DNA of 64,000 bases from Saprospiraceae bacterium UBA7687 (GCA_002482845.1 DLGT01000138.1:25509-89508); one strand, 5' to 3'; positions 52,847 to 62,485 are shown, counted from the stretch's first letter. Made by a program: numbers and translations. The notes: generated by a model from the sequence alone, not told the origin.

Positions 52847-53197
52847 ATGCATAGTGAATTAGATAATTTTTACATAATAAAAGAAGAACCCAATAAAAGT
52901 TGTTTGCTTGCCTTGCGTGCATTAATAGTCGGTTTAGACCCCAAAATAAATGAAACTATCAAATATGGAATGCCTTGTTTTTGTTATGCTAAAAAACCAC
53001 TTTGTTATCTTTGGGTAGATAAAAAAACAGATGAACCTTACATCTTGATGGTTGAAGGCAAGAAGCTCTTACACCCCAAATTAGAAGATGGTAATCGATC
53101 CAAAATGAAAATATTCCGCGTAAATGCAAACGAAGACTTACCTGTAATAACTATCAACGAGATACTACATGAAGCTCTAAATTTTTATAGTTTATAA
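52847..53197 (+). CDS. DUF1801-like protein
   Basis: 116 aa, soluble. The central ETIKYGMPCFCYAKKPLCYLWVDK is typical of the DUF1801/YdhG-like fold (small proteins of unknown function, some iron-handling relatives). The GMP-C-F motif and aromatic pattern are intact. The gene is alone, divergent from the symporter. Confidence 0.8.
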   Translation: MHSELDNFYIIKEEPNKSCLLALRALIVGLDPKINETIKYGMPCFCYAKKPLCYLWVDKKTDEPYILMVEGKKLLHPKLEDGNRSKMKIFRVNANEDLPVITINEILHEALNFYSL

Positions 53198-53340
53198 AGT
53201 ATTGTGCTGCCTTTCACTAGCTCCTAATCACCATAAACATTCAGCTAACCTTAAAGCATAGCTTTTTGTTTATGGCGCAAATACAAAACGTCGTGGGTAA
53301 GACAATGGGGCAAGTAAAGACTTTTTTGTCCCAGTTTTTA

Positions 53341-53372
53341 TTGTAACAATATATATAAATACGCTACCTTTG
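53341..53372 (+). promoter_or_regulatory. Promoter of the lipoprotein gene
   Basis: TTG (53341-53343), 21 bases, TACCTTTG (53365-53372). The start codon is 33 bases downstream. Confidence 0.5.
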
Positions 53373-53404
53373 CGTTTCTTACGTTAAAGTGTAATTTAAA
53401 GATA

Positions 53405-54403
53405 ATGAATATCATAAAAAGTGTGTCAGTTAAATTGGCATTATTTGCAACCATAGTTTCTTTTTTTTCATGCTCCAATGATTTTGATCTTACCGAAGGC
53501 AAAGTAGACATACCTGTTGTTTACGGTTTGATTTCAGACAAAGATACAGCAACATATATAAGAGTAGAGAGAGCATTTTCAGATGAAGAAACATCCGCTT
53601 TTATATTAGCAAAGGATCCTGCTTTATTGTATTATGATAATATTGAAGTCTCAATTGTTCACGTAAAAACAGGTAAGAGTCATCCATTAAAACGTGTAGA
53701 TGGAAATCTCGAAGGCTACCAAAGAGCACCTGGAACTTTTGCAGATGCACCGAACTATCTTTATAAGATAAAAAATAGTGAGATCAATTTTGTAGGGAAA
53801 GACGATTATAGACTTGTGATTAAAAAAAATGATAATACAATATTGACAGAAGCTACTACAACAGCTATTACACCATATAGTGTATCTAGTGTATCAACCC
53901 CTAATGCTAGTGCAAAACTAGCTTTTGGTTACAACACTGACTTTAGAATCAGGTGGTCAGGTGGTGTAGAAGGTGTCATCCATGATATCAAATTGTTATT
54001 CCACATCACTGAGGTAAAAAACAATCAATCTGTAGATACCACAATTACTTGGAATGTAGCAAGAAACCTCTCAAGATATGAGCATAGTTTTAAAGGTCAG
54101 GCATTCTATGAGTTTATGAATGGAGCCTTTATTAAAGAAACCAATGTAGAAAGATTTTTCAATTCTGCTGAGTTAGTGATTATTACTGGAGGACAAGCAG
54201 TCAAAGACTACATATCAATAGGTCAAGCCAATCTAGGTATCACATCAAGCGGAGAAATTCCAATTTACACTAATTTAAGTAATGGAGGAGTTGGTTTGTT
54301 TTCAGCGAAGACTGAGTTTATCAGAACTGATATCGAACTTGCACCCGCTACTTTGGACTCACTTAGAAATGGAATCTTTACAAAAAGCCTAAATTTCAAA
54401 TAA
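53405..54403 (+). CDS. DUF4249-like lipoprotein
   Basis: 332 aa. Lipoprotein signal with lipobox FFSC (Cys at about residue 23). Followed by DIPVVYGLISDKDTATYIRVERAF, which resembles the opening of DUF4249 proteins, a Bacteroidota lipoprotein family of unknown role often found beside TonB-linked systems. No such partner is adjacent here. Beta-rich throughout, likely exported to the outer membrane. A consensus promoter precedes it. Confidence 0.72.
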   Translation: MNIIKSVSVKLALFATIVSFFSCSNDFDLTEGKVDIPVVYGLISDKDTATYIRVERAFSDEETSAFILAKDPALLYYDNIEVSIVHVKTGKSHPLKRVDGNLEGYQRAPGTFADAPNYLYKIKNSEINFVGKDDYRLVIKKNDNTILTEATTTAITPYSVSSVSTPNASAKLAFGYNTDFRIRWSGGVEGVIHDIKLLFHITEVKNNQSVDTTITWNVARNLSRYEHSFKGQAFYEFMNGAFIKETNVERFFNSAELVIITGGQAVKDYISIGQANLGITSSGEIPIYTNLSNGGVGLFSAKTEFIRTDIELAPATLDSLRNGIFTKSLNFK

Positions 54404-54454
54404 GTTAGTTTTAGTATACATATTGAAACATAAGGTAGTGTAAAACAAGAACAA

Positions 54455-54469
54455 CTGACGAACTGTCAG
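54455..54469. promoter_or_regulatory. Palindrome CTGAC-gaact-GTCAG upstream of dnaK
   Basis: Five-base arms, about 75 bases before a sigma-54-like promoter and 150 bases before dnaK. Similar half sites (TTGAC, TTGACAGACA) follow at 54476 and 54505. Confidence 0.35.
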
Positions 54470-54543
54470 GGATTCTTGACTTTTTTACCGACTTCTTATC
54501 CATTTTGACAGACACTTTATCTCGATTTTGCTAAAATTTCATT

Positions 54544-54560
54544 TGGCATAAGTATTGACT
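54544..54560 (+). promoter_or_regulatory. Possible sigma-54-like promoter of dnaK
   Basis: TGGCATAAGTATTGACT: GG and GA/TTG elements spaced like the -24/-12 consensus TGGCAc-N5-TTGCa, but the -12 GC reads GA. No CIRCE element and no good TAnnTTTG box is found in the 210-base leader. Confidence 0.3.
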
Positions 54561-54617
54561 ATACATAATTGTAAATTAAAAAATCAATTACTTAAAATCA
54601 AATAAAAACACATAGCA

Positions 54618-56540
54618 ATGGGTAAAATAATAGGTATAGACTTAGGAACCACAAACTCTTGTGTCGCAGTAATGGAAGGTAATGAACCTGTCGTTATAGC
54701 GAATGAAGAAGGCAAGAGAACCACGCCGTCCATCGTTGCATTTCTTGACAATGGTGAGCGAAAAATAGGCGATCCTGCAAAAAGACAAGCCATCACTAAT
54801 CCAACTAGAACCATCGCATCTATCAAAAGATTTATGGGAAATAGATTCAGTGAAGTGGGTAAAGAAGCTGGTAGAGTAGCTTATAAAACAGCAAAAGGAG
54901 ACAATGATACCGTGAGAATAGACATCGACGGAAGATTGTACACACCACAAGAAATCTCTGCCATGGTACTTCAGAAAATGAAGAAAACCGCTGAAGATTT
55001 CTTAGGACAAGAAGTAACAGAAGCAGTCATTACAGTGCCTGCATATTTCAATGATTCACAAAGGCAAGCAACCAAAGAAGCAGGAGAAATCGCTGGTCTG
55101 AAGGTACAAAGAATCATCAATGAGCCTACTGCAGCAGCTTTGGCTTATGGTTTGGACAAAAAACAACACGATTCAACTATCGCTGTATTTGACCTTGGTG
55201 GTGGTACATTTGATATCTCAATCCTAGAGTTGGGTGATGGTGTATTTGAAGTTAAATCAACAAATGGTGATACACATTTAGGTGGTGACGATTTCGATCA
55301 AGTGATTATAGATTGGTTGGCTGATGAATTTAAAGCTCAAGAAAATGTTGACCTTAGAAAAGACCCAATGTCTCTTCAAAGAATCAAAGACGCAGCAGAG
55401 AAAGCAAAAATAGAATTGTCATCTTCAGCTGAAACGGAAATCAATTTGCCTTATGTAACAGCAGTAGACGGAGTTCCAAAACACTTAGTTATGAAACTAA
55501 GCCGTTCTAAATTTGAGCAATTGGCTGATACGCTTATCAAAAGAACACTGAAGCCTTGCGAAGATGCTTTAAAAGATGCAGGATTGGCAAAAAGTAAAAT
55601 AGATGAGATCATCCTTGTAGGTGGATCTACTAGAATACCAGCTATCCAACAAGCAGTAGAAGACTTCTTCGGCAAAAAACCAAACAGAAGTGTTAACCCT
55701 GATGAGGTAGTAGCGCTAGGTGCTGCCATCCAAGGTGGTGTATTGAGTGGTGATGTCAAAGACGTGTTATTACTTGACGTGACGCCATTATCATTAGGTA
55801 TTGAGACAATGGGAAATGTATTTGATGTAGTTATCGAGTCTAACAGTACCATTCCTACCAAAAAGACCAAAACATACTCCACAGCTGCTGATAATCAACC
55901 AAGTGTAGAGATACATATCCTACAAGGTGAGCGACCAATGGCTCGTGATAACAGAAGTGTTGGTAGATTTATCCTTGATGGAATACCACCATCACCAAGA
56001 GGTGTACCACAAATCGAAGTAACATTTGATATGGATGCAAACGGTATCCTGAAAGTTGCGGCAAAAGACAAAGGTACTGGTAAGGAACAAAATATCAGAA
56101 TAGAAGCGTCTACAGGTCTTTCTCAAGAAGAAATAGCTAAAATGAAAGCAGAAGCAGCTGCTAATGCTGACACTGACAAAATAGCTAAAGAGCGAGCTGA
56201 AAAACTTAATACTGCTGATGGATTAATATTCCAAACAGAAAAGCAAATGAGTGAACTAGGCGATAAAATACCTGCTGACAAAAAAGCAAGTATTGAATCA
56301 GCACTTGCAGCACTTAAAGATGCACACAAAATGCAAGATATAGCGGCTATTGACAAAGCGATGGAAACCATGAACACAGCATGGCAAGCGGCATCTCAGG
56401 ATATATACCAAGCTAGTCAAAACGCCGGTGCAGAAGGTGGCGCTCAAGATTTCGGTGCAGGTACACCTAATGATGGGAATAATACCACTGAAGACGTTAC
56501 AGATGTAGAATTTGAAGAAGTAGGCGAAGACAAAAAGTAG
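54618..56540 (+). CDS. dnaK: Chaperone protein DnaK (Hsp70)
   Basis: 640 aa, normal length. ATP-driven cytoplasmic chaperone that binds exposed hydrophobic peptides with DnaJ and GrpE. Seen: GIDLGTTNSCVAVMEG (phosphate loop 1), IINEPTAAALAYGLDKK, FDLGGGTFDISILELGDG, ILVGGSTRIPAIQ, substrate-binding domain with DVTPLSLGIETMGN, helical lid and the acidic C-terminus TDVEFEEVGEDKK. Complete. Neither dnaJ nor grpE is adjacent. A terminator follows. Confidence 0.97.
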   Translation: MGKIIGIDLGTTNSCVAVMEGNEPVVIANEEGKRTTPSIVAFLDNGERKIGDPAKRQAITNPTRTIASIKRFMGNRFSEVGKEAGRVAYKTAKGDNDTVRIDIDGRLYTPQEISAMVLQKMKKTAEDFLGQEVTEAVITVPAYFNDSQRQATKEAGEIAGLKVQRIINEPTAAALAYGLDKKQHDSTIAVFDLGGGTFDISILELGDGVFEVKSTNGDTHLGGDDFDQVIIDWLADEFKAQENVDLRKDPMSLQRIKDAAEKAKIELSSSAETEINLPYVTAVDGVPKHLVMKLSRSKFEQLADTLIKRTLKPCEDALKDAGLAKSKIDEIILVGGSTRIPAIQQAVEDFFGKKPNRSVNPDEVVALGAAIQGGVLSGDVKDVLLLDVTPLSLGIETMGNVFDVVIESNSTIPTKKTKTYSTAADNQPSVEIHILQGERPMARDNRSVGRFILDGIPPSPRGVPQIEVTFDMDANGILKVAAKDKGTGKEQNIRIEASTGLSQEEIAKMKAEAAANADTDKIAKERAEKLNTADGLIFQTEKQMSELGDKIPADKKASIESALAALKDAHKMQDIAAIDKAMETMNTAWQAASQDIYQASQNAGAEGGAQDFGAGTPNDGNNTTEDVTDVEFEEVGEDKK

Positions 56541-56570
56541 TTTAGCAATATAATCGAATAGATAGTCCAT

Positions 56571-56608
56571 AAGCCAGGATAGTAGCAATATTATTCTGGC
56601 TTTTTTTA
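56571..56608 (+). terminator. Terminator of dnaK
   Basis: AAGCCAGGAT (56571-56580) with ATTCTGGCTT (56593-56602), one mismatch, then seven T. Confidence 0.8.
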
Positions 56609-56658
56609 TTGTACCCCAAAAATGATATAACTTTTCATACTGAATATGTGTTAGTTGA

Positions 56659-58017
56659 ATGAAGCAGAAATATTTTGACAACAGTTGCTATATTTACTTC
56701 AGAGTCACTTCAACACTAAAATGTATTCTTTTGGGTGCAATTGTAAAATTTTTACCTTATAATTGGTTCAAAGTTAGCTTTGGTGTATTCGTATTATTGA
56801 TTATGTCTTACATGATGAAGGCAACAAATCAAAGTCATCCATTACTTGGTTCACAAAATGAGATAGTTCTACCCTTTGATTACCATCAAGGTTTTATTGT
56901 AGTAGATATCATTTTTCATAAAAAAATACCATTAAAATTCATCCTAGATACAGGTGCTGAAAATTCCGTTTTACTGAAAAGACAATATGCAGAAATACTA
57001 AAAATACCTTATTCCAAAAGAATTAAACTTTTGGGTTCAGACATGAATAGAGATGTTTTTGCCCACGTCTGCAATAGCATTTATTTACAATTGGTTAATA
57101 CCCAGACTATAAAGAGCAACATCATTGTGTTAGAAGATGATATGATTTTTCTTGAAGAATTTATAGGTAAACCCATTGATGGAATTTTAGGTGCAGAATT
57201 TTTTAGAGGATTGATATTAAAAATCAATTACAAAAGAATGGAAATAACCGTATCCGATCCCAATACATATAATTACAAAAAACTGAATAAACACCAATCC
57301 TTTGACATAGAAATCATAAATTCCAAACCATATCTCAGTTGTAAAACATCCGTTCTCCCAGGTAAAGAAACCGTTTCAAAATTATTATTAGACACGGGTG
57401 CGAGCCTTACTACGATGTTTCATAATAATACTGATAGTCTACTCATTCTGCCCAAACAAATTATAAAAGGCAATCTTGGAAAAGGATTGGGTGGTGAGAT
57501 CAATGGTTTTGTAGGCAAGGTGCACAAACTAAATTTAGGCACATTTGAGTTTAATAATTTGGTGAGTAGTTTTCAAGACCTAGATGACATCGTATTAAAA
57601 GCTGACAAAGTAATACGTAACGGTCTGATAGGTAATCATTTATTAGAACGATTTGACGTAGTTTTAGATTTGCATCATTCTAAACTATATCTTAAAGCAC
57701 ACAAAAATTATAACAAAGACTTCGAATATGACAAGAGTGGGATCACGCTTTATGCATTTGGCGAACATCTCAATGAATATTACATCAGACATATTGTAGA
57801 AGGTTCTCCTGCTGATGAAGCAGGTCTACAGCCAGGTGACATTATCAAAAAAGTAGGTTTCTGGTCCTACAAATGGTTAAATATAAACAAAATAAACAAA
57901 AAACTAGCTGGAAAAGTAGGTAAAGAGATTACATTTAAAATACTAAGAAATGGTCAAAAGCTATCTAAAACGATTATTCTGAGAGACCTTTTGGATGACA
58001 AAAAATCAGAGAATTGA
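56659..58017 (+). CDS. Aspartyl protease with two DTG motifs and a PDZ domain
   Basis: 452 aa. One N-terminal hydrophobic segment (about 35-55) for export or membrane anchoring. Two retropepsin-like half domains carry LKFILDTGAENSVL (about residue 98) and KLLLDTGASLT (about 245), so the catalytic Asp pair sits within one chain as in pepsin-like enzymes. A PDZ domain closes the protein (VEGSPADEAGLQPGDIIKKVG, about 370-440). Bacteroidota have many such uncharacterised envelope proteases. The first 40 residues may be over-predicted; a later in-frame ATG (near residue 47) would remove the hydrophobic segment and is less likely. Confidence 0.85.
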   Translation: MKQKYFDNSCYIYFRVTSTLKCILLGAIVKFLPYNWFKVSFGVFVLLIMSYMMKATNQSHPLLGSQNEIVLPFDYHQGFIVVDIIFHKKIPLKFILDTGAENSVLLKRQYAEILKIPYSKRIKLLGSDMNRDVFAHVCNSIYLQLVNTQTIKSNIIVLEDDMIFLEEFIGKPIDGILGAEFFRGLILKINYKRMEITVSDPNTYNYKKLNKHQSFDIEIINSKPYLSCKTSVLPGKETVSKLLLDTGASLTTMFHNNTDSLLILPKQIIKGNLGKGLGGEINGFVGKVHKLNLGTFEFNNLVSSFQDLDDIVLKADKVIRNGLIGNHLLERFDVVLDLHHSKLYLKAHKNYNKDFEYDKSGITLYAFGEHLNEYYIRHIVEGSPADEAGLQPGDIIKKVGFWSYKWLNINKINKKLAGKVGKEITFKILRNGQKLSKTIILRDLLDDKKSEN

Positions 58018-58061
58018 AAAATTTTCACTTAATTTGTATTTTTTAATGTCAGAACCAAATA

Positions 58062-58631
58062 ATGGACATACAACAGAGGAGGCAACAACAAGCTAAAGCC
58101 ATAAGGGGATTCAGAAAAGTGCATAGAGTAAGTGGTATTTTTTTGTTTGCGTTTCTATTTTTGATAGGACTTTCAGGCATACTCTTGGGTTGGAAAAAAA
58201 ATAGTGGCGGGTTAATACTCTCTAAAACAGAAAAGGGAGTGTCAACAAAACCAGAAGATTGGTTGACCATTGATAGCCTTTACAAAAAAGCATCTCTTTA
58301 TATGCAAGATTCCATGGCAGAAAAACTTGATCCCACCATCGATCGATTAGATATTCGACCAGAAAAAGGTATTGTAAAATTTACTTTTAAAGAACATTAT
58401 TATGGTCTACAAATAGACGCAATGACTGGGAAAATATTAAAAGTTGAAAGAAGAAATGCTGATATTATTGAACAAATACATGACGGTTCCATGGTTGATA
58501 AGTATTTAGGTATCAAAGATGGATGGTTTAAATTATTATATACAACAGTAATGGGACTAGGTTTAATAACCTTTACAGTGACAGGATTCTGGCTTTGGTA
58601 CGGTCCTAAACGAATGAAATCAAGCAGTTAA
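58062..58631 (+). CDS. PepSY-associated membrane protein
   Basis: 189 aa. Two membrane helices (about 22-42 and 162-182) with a periplasmic PepSY-like domain between, including VKFTFKEHYYGLQIDAMTGKILKVERRNADIIEQIHDG. The first helix carries HRVSGIFLFAFLFLIGLSGILLGWKK, a PepSY_TM signature with a conserved His that can bind heme. Such proteins are found with iron reductases or siderophore uptake; no such genes are here. Starts 44 bases after the protease gene, 36 bases before the exchanger gene, so possibly an operon. Confidence 0.85.
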   Translation: MDIQQRRQQQAKAIRGFRKVHRVSGIFLFAFLFLIGLSGILLGWKKNSGGLILSKTEKGVSTKPEDWLTIDSLYKKASLYMQDSMAEKLDPTIDRLDIRPEKGIVKFTFKEHYYGLQIDAMTGKILKVERRNADIIEQIHDGSMVDKYLGIKDGWFKLLYTTVMGLGLITFTVTGFWLWYGPKRMKSSS

Positions 58632-58667
58632 AAATATTTTATAATTTTAAATTAAATCTAAAGAGTT

Positions 58668-59630
58668 ATGGTTGCATTTTTGTTATTAGTTTTAGGACTT
58701 GCAATGATTGTATATGGTGCCAATTTTTTAGTAGATGGAGCGTCAGCACTTGCCAAAAGATACAATATTCCCAATATTGTCATTGGTCTCACCATTGTAG
58801 CATTTGGAACTTCTGCACCTGAGTTGGCGGTCAGTGCTTATTCTTCTCTTTCTGGTAATCCTGAGATTGCATTAGGAAATGTCATTGGGTCAAATATCGT
58901 AAATATACTTCTAATTTTAGGAATTACAGCAGTCATATATCCACTGACTATACTGAGGAACACTGTTCAAAAAGAGATTCCATTAAGTCTACTTGCGGCT
59001 ATTGTTGTATATTTCTTAATTAATGATATAACATATTCTGGAGGATCTGTAGATATTATTTCTTTTGCCGATGGAATAATTCTGCTTGGTTTTATGTCCA
59101 TATTTGTTTACTACATGGTGCATTTGGCAAAATCTAGTGGAGAAGATGAAGATTTAAGTATTCCCAACTTAACCAAATATAAATCTTTATTATACATTAT
59201 GGGTGGTCTTGTATTATTAGTAGGTGGAGGAAAAATATTTGTAGACAATGCGGTAGCTTTAGCTTTAGAAGCTGGTTTAAGCAAGGAAATTATTGGTTTG
59301 ACTATAGTAGCTATTGGAACATCATTACCAGAATTAGCTACAAGTGTAGTAGCTGCATTAAAGAAAAATTCTGATATTGCAGTGGGTAACATTGTGGGTA
59401 GTAATATCTTCAATATTTTCTTCATCTTAGGTGTAAGTTCTGTATTAGCACCACTGCCTAAAGGTGGCATTACAGAAATTGATTTATTCGTTTGTATTGG
59501 TGCAAGTGTACTTTTATTATTTTCAAGTCACTTTATGGGTAGATTCAAAATCGTAAAAACGGAAGGTATTATATTTATACTTTGTTATATTCTGTATATT
59601 GGATATCAAGTAAGCCAAGTAACAAGTTAA
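58668..59630 (+). CDS. Sodium/calcium exchanger (CaCA family, YrbG-like)
   Basis: 320 aa, ten membrane segments in two inverted halves. The duplicated ion-binding motifs are clear: FGTSAPELAVS with GNVIGSNIVNILLILG (alpha-1) and IGTSLPELATSVVAALKK with GNIVGSNIFNIFFILG (alpha-2). Exchanges Ca2+ for Na+ (or K+/Na+) across the inner membrane. Length matches the bacterial K+-dependent Na+/Ca2+ exchanger family. Probably co-transcribed with the PepSY protein upstream. Confidence 0.94.
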   Translation: MVAFLLLVLGLAMIVYGANFLVDGASALAKRYNIPNIVIGLTIVAFGTSAPELAVSAYSSLSGNPEIALGNVIGSNIVNILLILGITAVIYPLTILRNTVQKEIPLSLLAAIVVYFLINDITYSGGSVDIISFADGIILLGFMSIFVYYMVHLAKSSGEDEDLSIPNLTKYKSLLYIMGGLVLLVGGGKIFVDNAVALALEAGLSKEIIGLTIVAIGTSLPELATSVVAALKKNSDIAVGNIVGSNIFNIFFILGVSSVLAPLPKGGITEIDLFVCIGASVLLLFSSHFMGRFKIVKTEGIIFILCYILYIGYQVSQVTS

Positions 59631-59715
59631 AGTTAAGTCTTCGCTAAAAGGTTAAAAGTTTTCAAGATTCTATGTTCCTAAACGAACTTAATACTATTTA
59701 GTAAAAAAATAAATA

Positions 59716-60609
59716 TTAAAGGTCATTGATAATGCGCTGCATTTCTTCATTCAGCTTCGCATAATTGGTCTCTGACATAGGAGCAAGTGGGAGACGTACT
59801 TCATTCGTACAATATCCTAATATCTCCATAGCAGATTTGATACCTACCGGATTGCCTTCGATATATAACCATTTGTGAAGATCGTATGTCTTAAAATTTA
59901 AGGTACGAGCAGCATAATAATCCTGATCCAAAGCAAAATTAATCATCTGACTGAATGCCTTAGGAAATGCATTGGCCATTACAGAAATGACTCCATCTCC
60001 ACCTGCAGCTGTCATTGGGAGTGCCACTTCATCATCACCTGATGTTACAATGAAGTGATCAGGTTTGTTCTTTATAATCCTTGTGGTCTGGATAAGATCT
60101 CCAGAAGCTTCTTTGATGCCAATAATATTCCTACTATATTCAGCTAATCTTACAGTTGTTTCCCATTCCATATTTGACCTTGTCCTGCCTGGTACATTGT
60201 ATAACAAAACGGGAACAGGACAAGCATCTGACACCGCTGCATAATGTCTAAAAATACCTTCTTGTGATGGTTTGACGTATGCTGGGCTAGAAGATAGAAT
60301 TGCAGCTATATTACTAAAATCATATTCTTTTATTTTTCTGCATAATTCTTTAGTATCATTCCATCCGAAATTACCCGCGACTAGTGGTACTCTATTATTT
60401 ATTTTTTGGATACAATAGTCCAATACTTCTCTGGCTTCTGTTTCATTTAAGGTTGCTGTCTCACCCGTAGAACCTAATGCAACGATATAATTTACACCAC
60501 CATTGATGACATAATCGATGATGTTTCCCAATGCAGGATAATCGATTTCATTATTTCTAAAAGGTGTGATAATGGCTACACCTGTTCCTATAAATCTTTG
60601 GTCCTTCAT
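59716..60609 (-). CDS. dapA: 4-hydroxy-tetrahydrodipicolinate synthase
   Basis: 297 aa. First enzyme of the diaminopimelate/lysine branch: condenses pyruvate with aspartate semialdehyde. TIM-barrel lyase motifs: GSTGETATLNETE (substrate site), VPVLLYNVPGRT with the catalytic Tyr, and the Schiff-base lysine in IIGIKEASGD (about Lys163). All present, normal length. Ends at a gene-free gap from the exchanger, convergent with it. Confidence 0.95.
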   Translation of the reverse strand: MKDQRFIGTGVAIITPFRNNEIDYPALGNIIDYVINGGVNYIVALGSTGETATLNETEAREVLDYCIQKINNRVPLVAGNFGWNDTKELCRKIKEYDFSNIAAILSSSPAYVKPSQEGIFRHYAAVSDACPVPVLLYNVPGRTRSNMEWETTVRLAEYSRNIIGIKEASGDLIQTTRIIKNKPDHFIVTSGDDEVALPMTAAGGDGVISVMANAFPKAFSQMINFALDQDYYAARTLNFKTYDLHKWLYIEGNPVGIKSAMEILGYCTNEVRLPLAPMSETNYAKLNEEMQRIINDL

Positions 60610-60683
60610 GTATCTACGTTTATTTACAACTTTTCTTGAAAAGCATTTTTATTTAAAAAATTAGCATTGTATTCTTCCCAAAA

Positions 60684-61211
60684 TTATTTTATTGCAATCT
60701 TATCAATACCAACAATTATTTTATTTATCAAATTTTGCAATCCGACTGACTCTTTGTTATCGACAATAAAAGTAAAATATTGTTCTGACCTCTCGATGTT
60801 AGGACCAATGACAAAGGTTGCTTGAGATTTAGCAATAATAAACTCAAAATGCGGACGCATTTTTTCACATAAAACGATCAAAATATCAAAGTTTGTTTGA
60901 ATAAATTCTTCTACTTTTTCACCAAAAGGCAAACCATACCATTTTACATCTTTTTGATTGTAGGCGTCGTAATCAATATTGTCTAATGGTAACTTATTTT
61001 GGATAAAAGCAAGTGATTTAACTTTTTTATTACCATTAGGATTTAATTGCTTTTTGAATTTATGGACTATCTTACGATCTTCTTCAGAAGTTCCATCAAA
61101 TAATATCCCAATGACAGCTGCTGCATTGACTCCATTTCTAATATTCTTTTTCGAAATGAGTTGTGCATTCAGATCCCTTTCAAAAAACCATCTCTTTATC
61201 CTCTCAATCAT
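60684..61211 (-). CDS. DUF6913-like protein
   Basis: 175 aa, soluble, with a Lys-rich N-terminus and central AVIGILFDGTSEEDRKIVHKF. It resembles DUF6913 proteins that are found in Bacteroidota near dapA; function unknown. Length and position (between accA and dapA on the same strand, 18 bases after the accA stop) support a real gene and possible co-transcription. I have no functional evidence beyond that. Confidence 0.75.
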   Translation of the reverse strand: MIERIKRWFFERDLNAQLISKKNIRNGVNAAAVIGILFDGTSEEDRKIVHKFKKQLNPNGNKKVKSLAFIQNKLPLDNIDYDAYNQKDVKWYGLPFGEKVEEFIQTNFDILIVLCEKMRPHFEFIIAKSQATFVIGPNIERSEQYFTFIVDNKESVGLQNLINKIIVGIDKIAIK

Positions 61212-61229
61212 TTGACCATTTTAGCGCCA

Positions 61230-62192
61230 TTATTTAATCTCCACAATGTCATATCTTCCCATTTTACTGTATTTCTCTATACGTTGAGTGATTCTTTCTT
61301 CTGGATCCATGTTGATAAGACCTGCAAGTTCGGTTTTGATATGCGATTTGAGGGTTTTAGCCATCTTCTCAGGATCAGTATGGGCTCCGCCAAGCGGTTC
61401 CTTTACGATATCGTCTATCAACCCAAATTCCAACATATAATCAGGTGTCAGTTTAAGTGCTTCAGCAGCTTCTTCTTTATGGTCCCAACTACGCCACAGA
61501 ATAGAAGAACAAGATTCTGGAGAAATAACGGTATACCAAGTATTCTCGAGCATAAATACCTTATCTCCTAGTCCAATACCCAAAGCACCACCTGAAGCAC
61601 CTTCACCGATGATGTAGCACAAACTAGGTACTCTCAGCTGTGCCATTTCAAATAAATTACGTGCAATTGCTTCTGCTTGACCACGCTCTTCTGCCTCAAG
61701 CCCTGGAAATGCTCCTGGTGTATCGATAAGACAAATAACAGGCAAGTTGAATCGTTCGGCTAACTTCATGAGTCGGAGTGCCTTTCTATACCCATCAGGA
61801 TTAGCCATTCCGAAATTACGATATTGTCTCATCTTAGTATTCACTCCTTTTTGGTGACCAATTATGACAACACTCTGATTATCAATTTTAGCAAGACCAC
61901 CCACAATAGCCTTATCATCTTTGCAATACCTGTCTCCATGCAGCTCTGTGAACTTTTTGGTGATTTGCTCGATATAATAAAGTGTATAGGGTCTTTCAGG
62001 ATGTCTAGAAAGCTGCACCCTTTGCCAACCCGTCAAATTGGCATATATATCCTTTTTAGTAGTTTGTATTTTTTTTTCGAGTTCTTTAATGTTTTCAGTT
62101 ACGTCGATCACTCCTTCTTCACCGACTTGACGAATTTTCTCAAGTTGTTCGTAAAGGTTTTCCAAGGGTTTTTCGAAATCAAGAAATACCAT
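61230..62192 (-). CDS. accA: Acetyl-CoA carboxylase carboxyltransferase subunit alpha
   Basis: 320 aa. With AccD it moves the carboxyl group from biotin carrier protein to acetyl-CoA, giving malonyl-CoA for fatty-acid synthesis. Family motifs: DFEKPLENLYEQLEKIRQ, the ELHGDRYCKDDKAIVGGLAKI start of the crotonase fold, GMANPDGYRKALRLMKLAERF, DTPGAFPGLEAEERGQAEAIA and IGEGASGGALGIGLGD (oxyanion hole). Complete. A TAATTTTG box at 62232-62239 (minus strand) precedes it. Confidence 0.95.
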   Translation of the reverse strand: MVFLDFEKPLENLYEQLEKIRQVGEEGVIDVTENIKELEKKIQTTKKDIYANLTGWQRVQLSRHPERPYTLYYIEQITKKFTELHGDRYCKDDKAIVGGLAKIDNQSVVIIGHQKGVNTKMRQYRNFGMANPDGYRKALRLMKLAERFNLPVICLIDTPGAFPGLEAEERGQAEAIARNLFEMAQLRVPSLCYIIGEGASGGALGIGLGDKVFMLENTWYTVISPESCSSILWRSWDHKEEAAEALKLTPDYMLEFGLIDDIVKEPLGGAHTDPEKMAKTLKSHIKTELAGLINMDPEERITQRIEKYSKMGRYDIVEIK

Positions 62193-62307
62193 ACTGAGTT
62201 TGATTTAAATTAAAAAACTTACTGTGAGGGACAAAATTAACCATACTAGTTGATAAGATGCAGAAAATGGAAGAAATAAAAAAAAATAAAAAAAATAAGC
62301 AAAAGCA

Positions 62308-62338
62308 TTTTGATAATTAAAAAGTATCAATATCTTTG
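62308..62338 (+). promoter_or_regulatory. Promoter of tRNA-Asp
   Basis: TTTTG (62308-62312), 18 bases, TATCTTTG (62331-62338), a full consensus -33/-7 promoter, 28 bases before the tRNA. Confidence 0.6.
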
Positions 62339-62366
62339 CGTCGCTTTAGAAGAAAAGCATACTGTT

Positions 62367-62440
62367 GGATCGGTAGTTCAGTTGGTTAGAATGCCGCCCT
62401 GTCACGGCGGAGGTCGCGGGTTCGAGTCCCGTCCGGTCCG
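62367..62440 (+). tRNA. tRNA-Asp (GTC)
   Basis: 74 bases. Acceptor GGATCGG pairs with CCGGTCC (one T-G), anticodon loop CTGTCAC gives anticodon GTC (62401-62403) between CCGCC and GGCGG, T arm CGGGTTCGAGTCCCG, discriminator G. CCA is not encoded. A recombinase gene follows at 62713, so the 3' end may be an attachment site. Confidence 0.96.
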
Positions 62441-62448
62441 CAAATCAT

Positions 62449-62485
62449 AACGCCAAATAGAAGTAATTTTCTGTTTGGCGTTTGT
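62449..62485 (+). terminator. Terminator after tRNA-Asp
   Basis: AACGCCAAA (62449-62457) pairs with TTTGGCGTT (62474-62482), extended by AGAA/TTCT with one mismatch; only a short T-rich tail. Confidence 0.6.
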
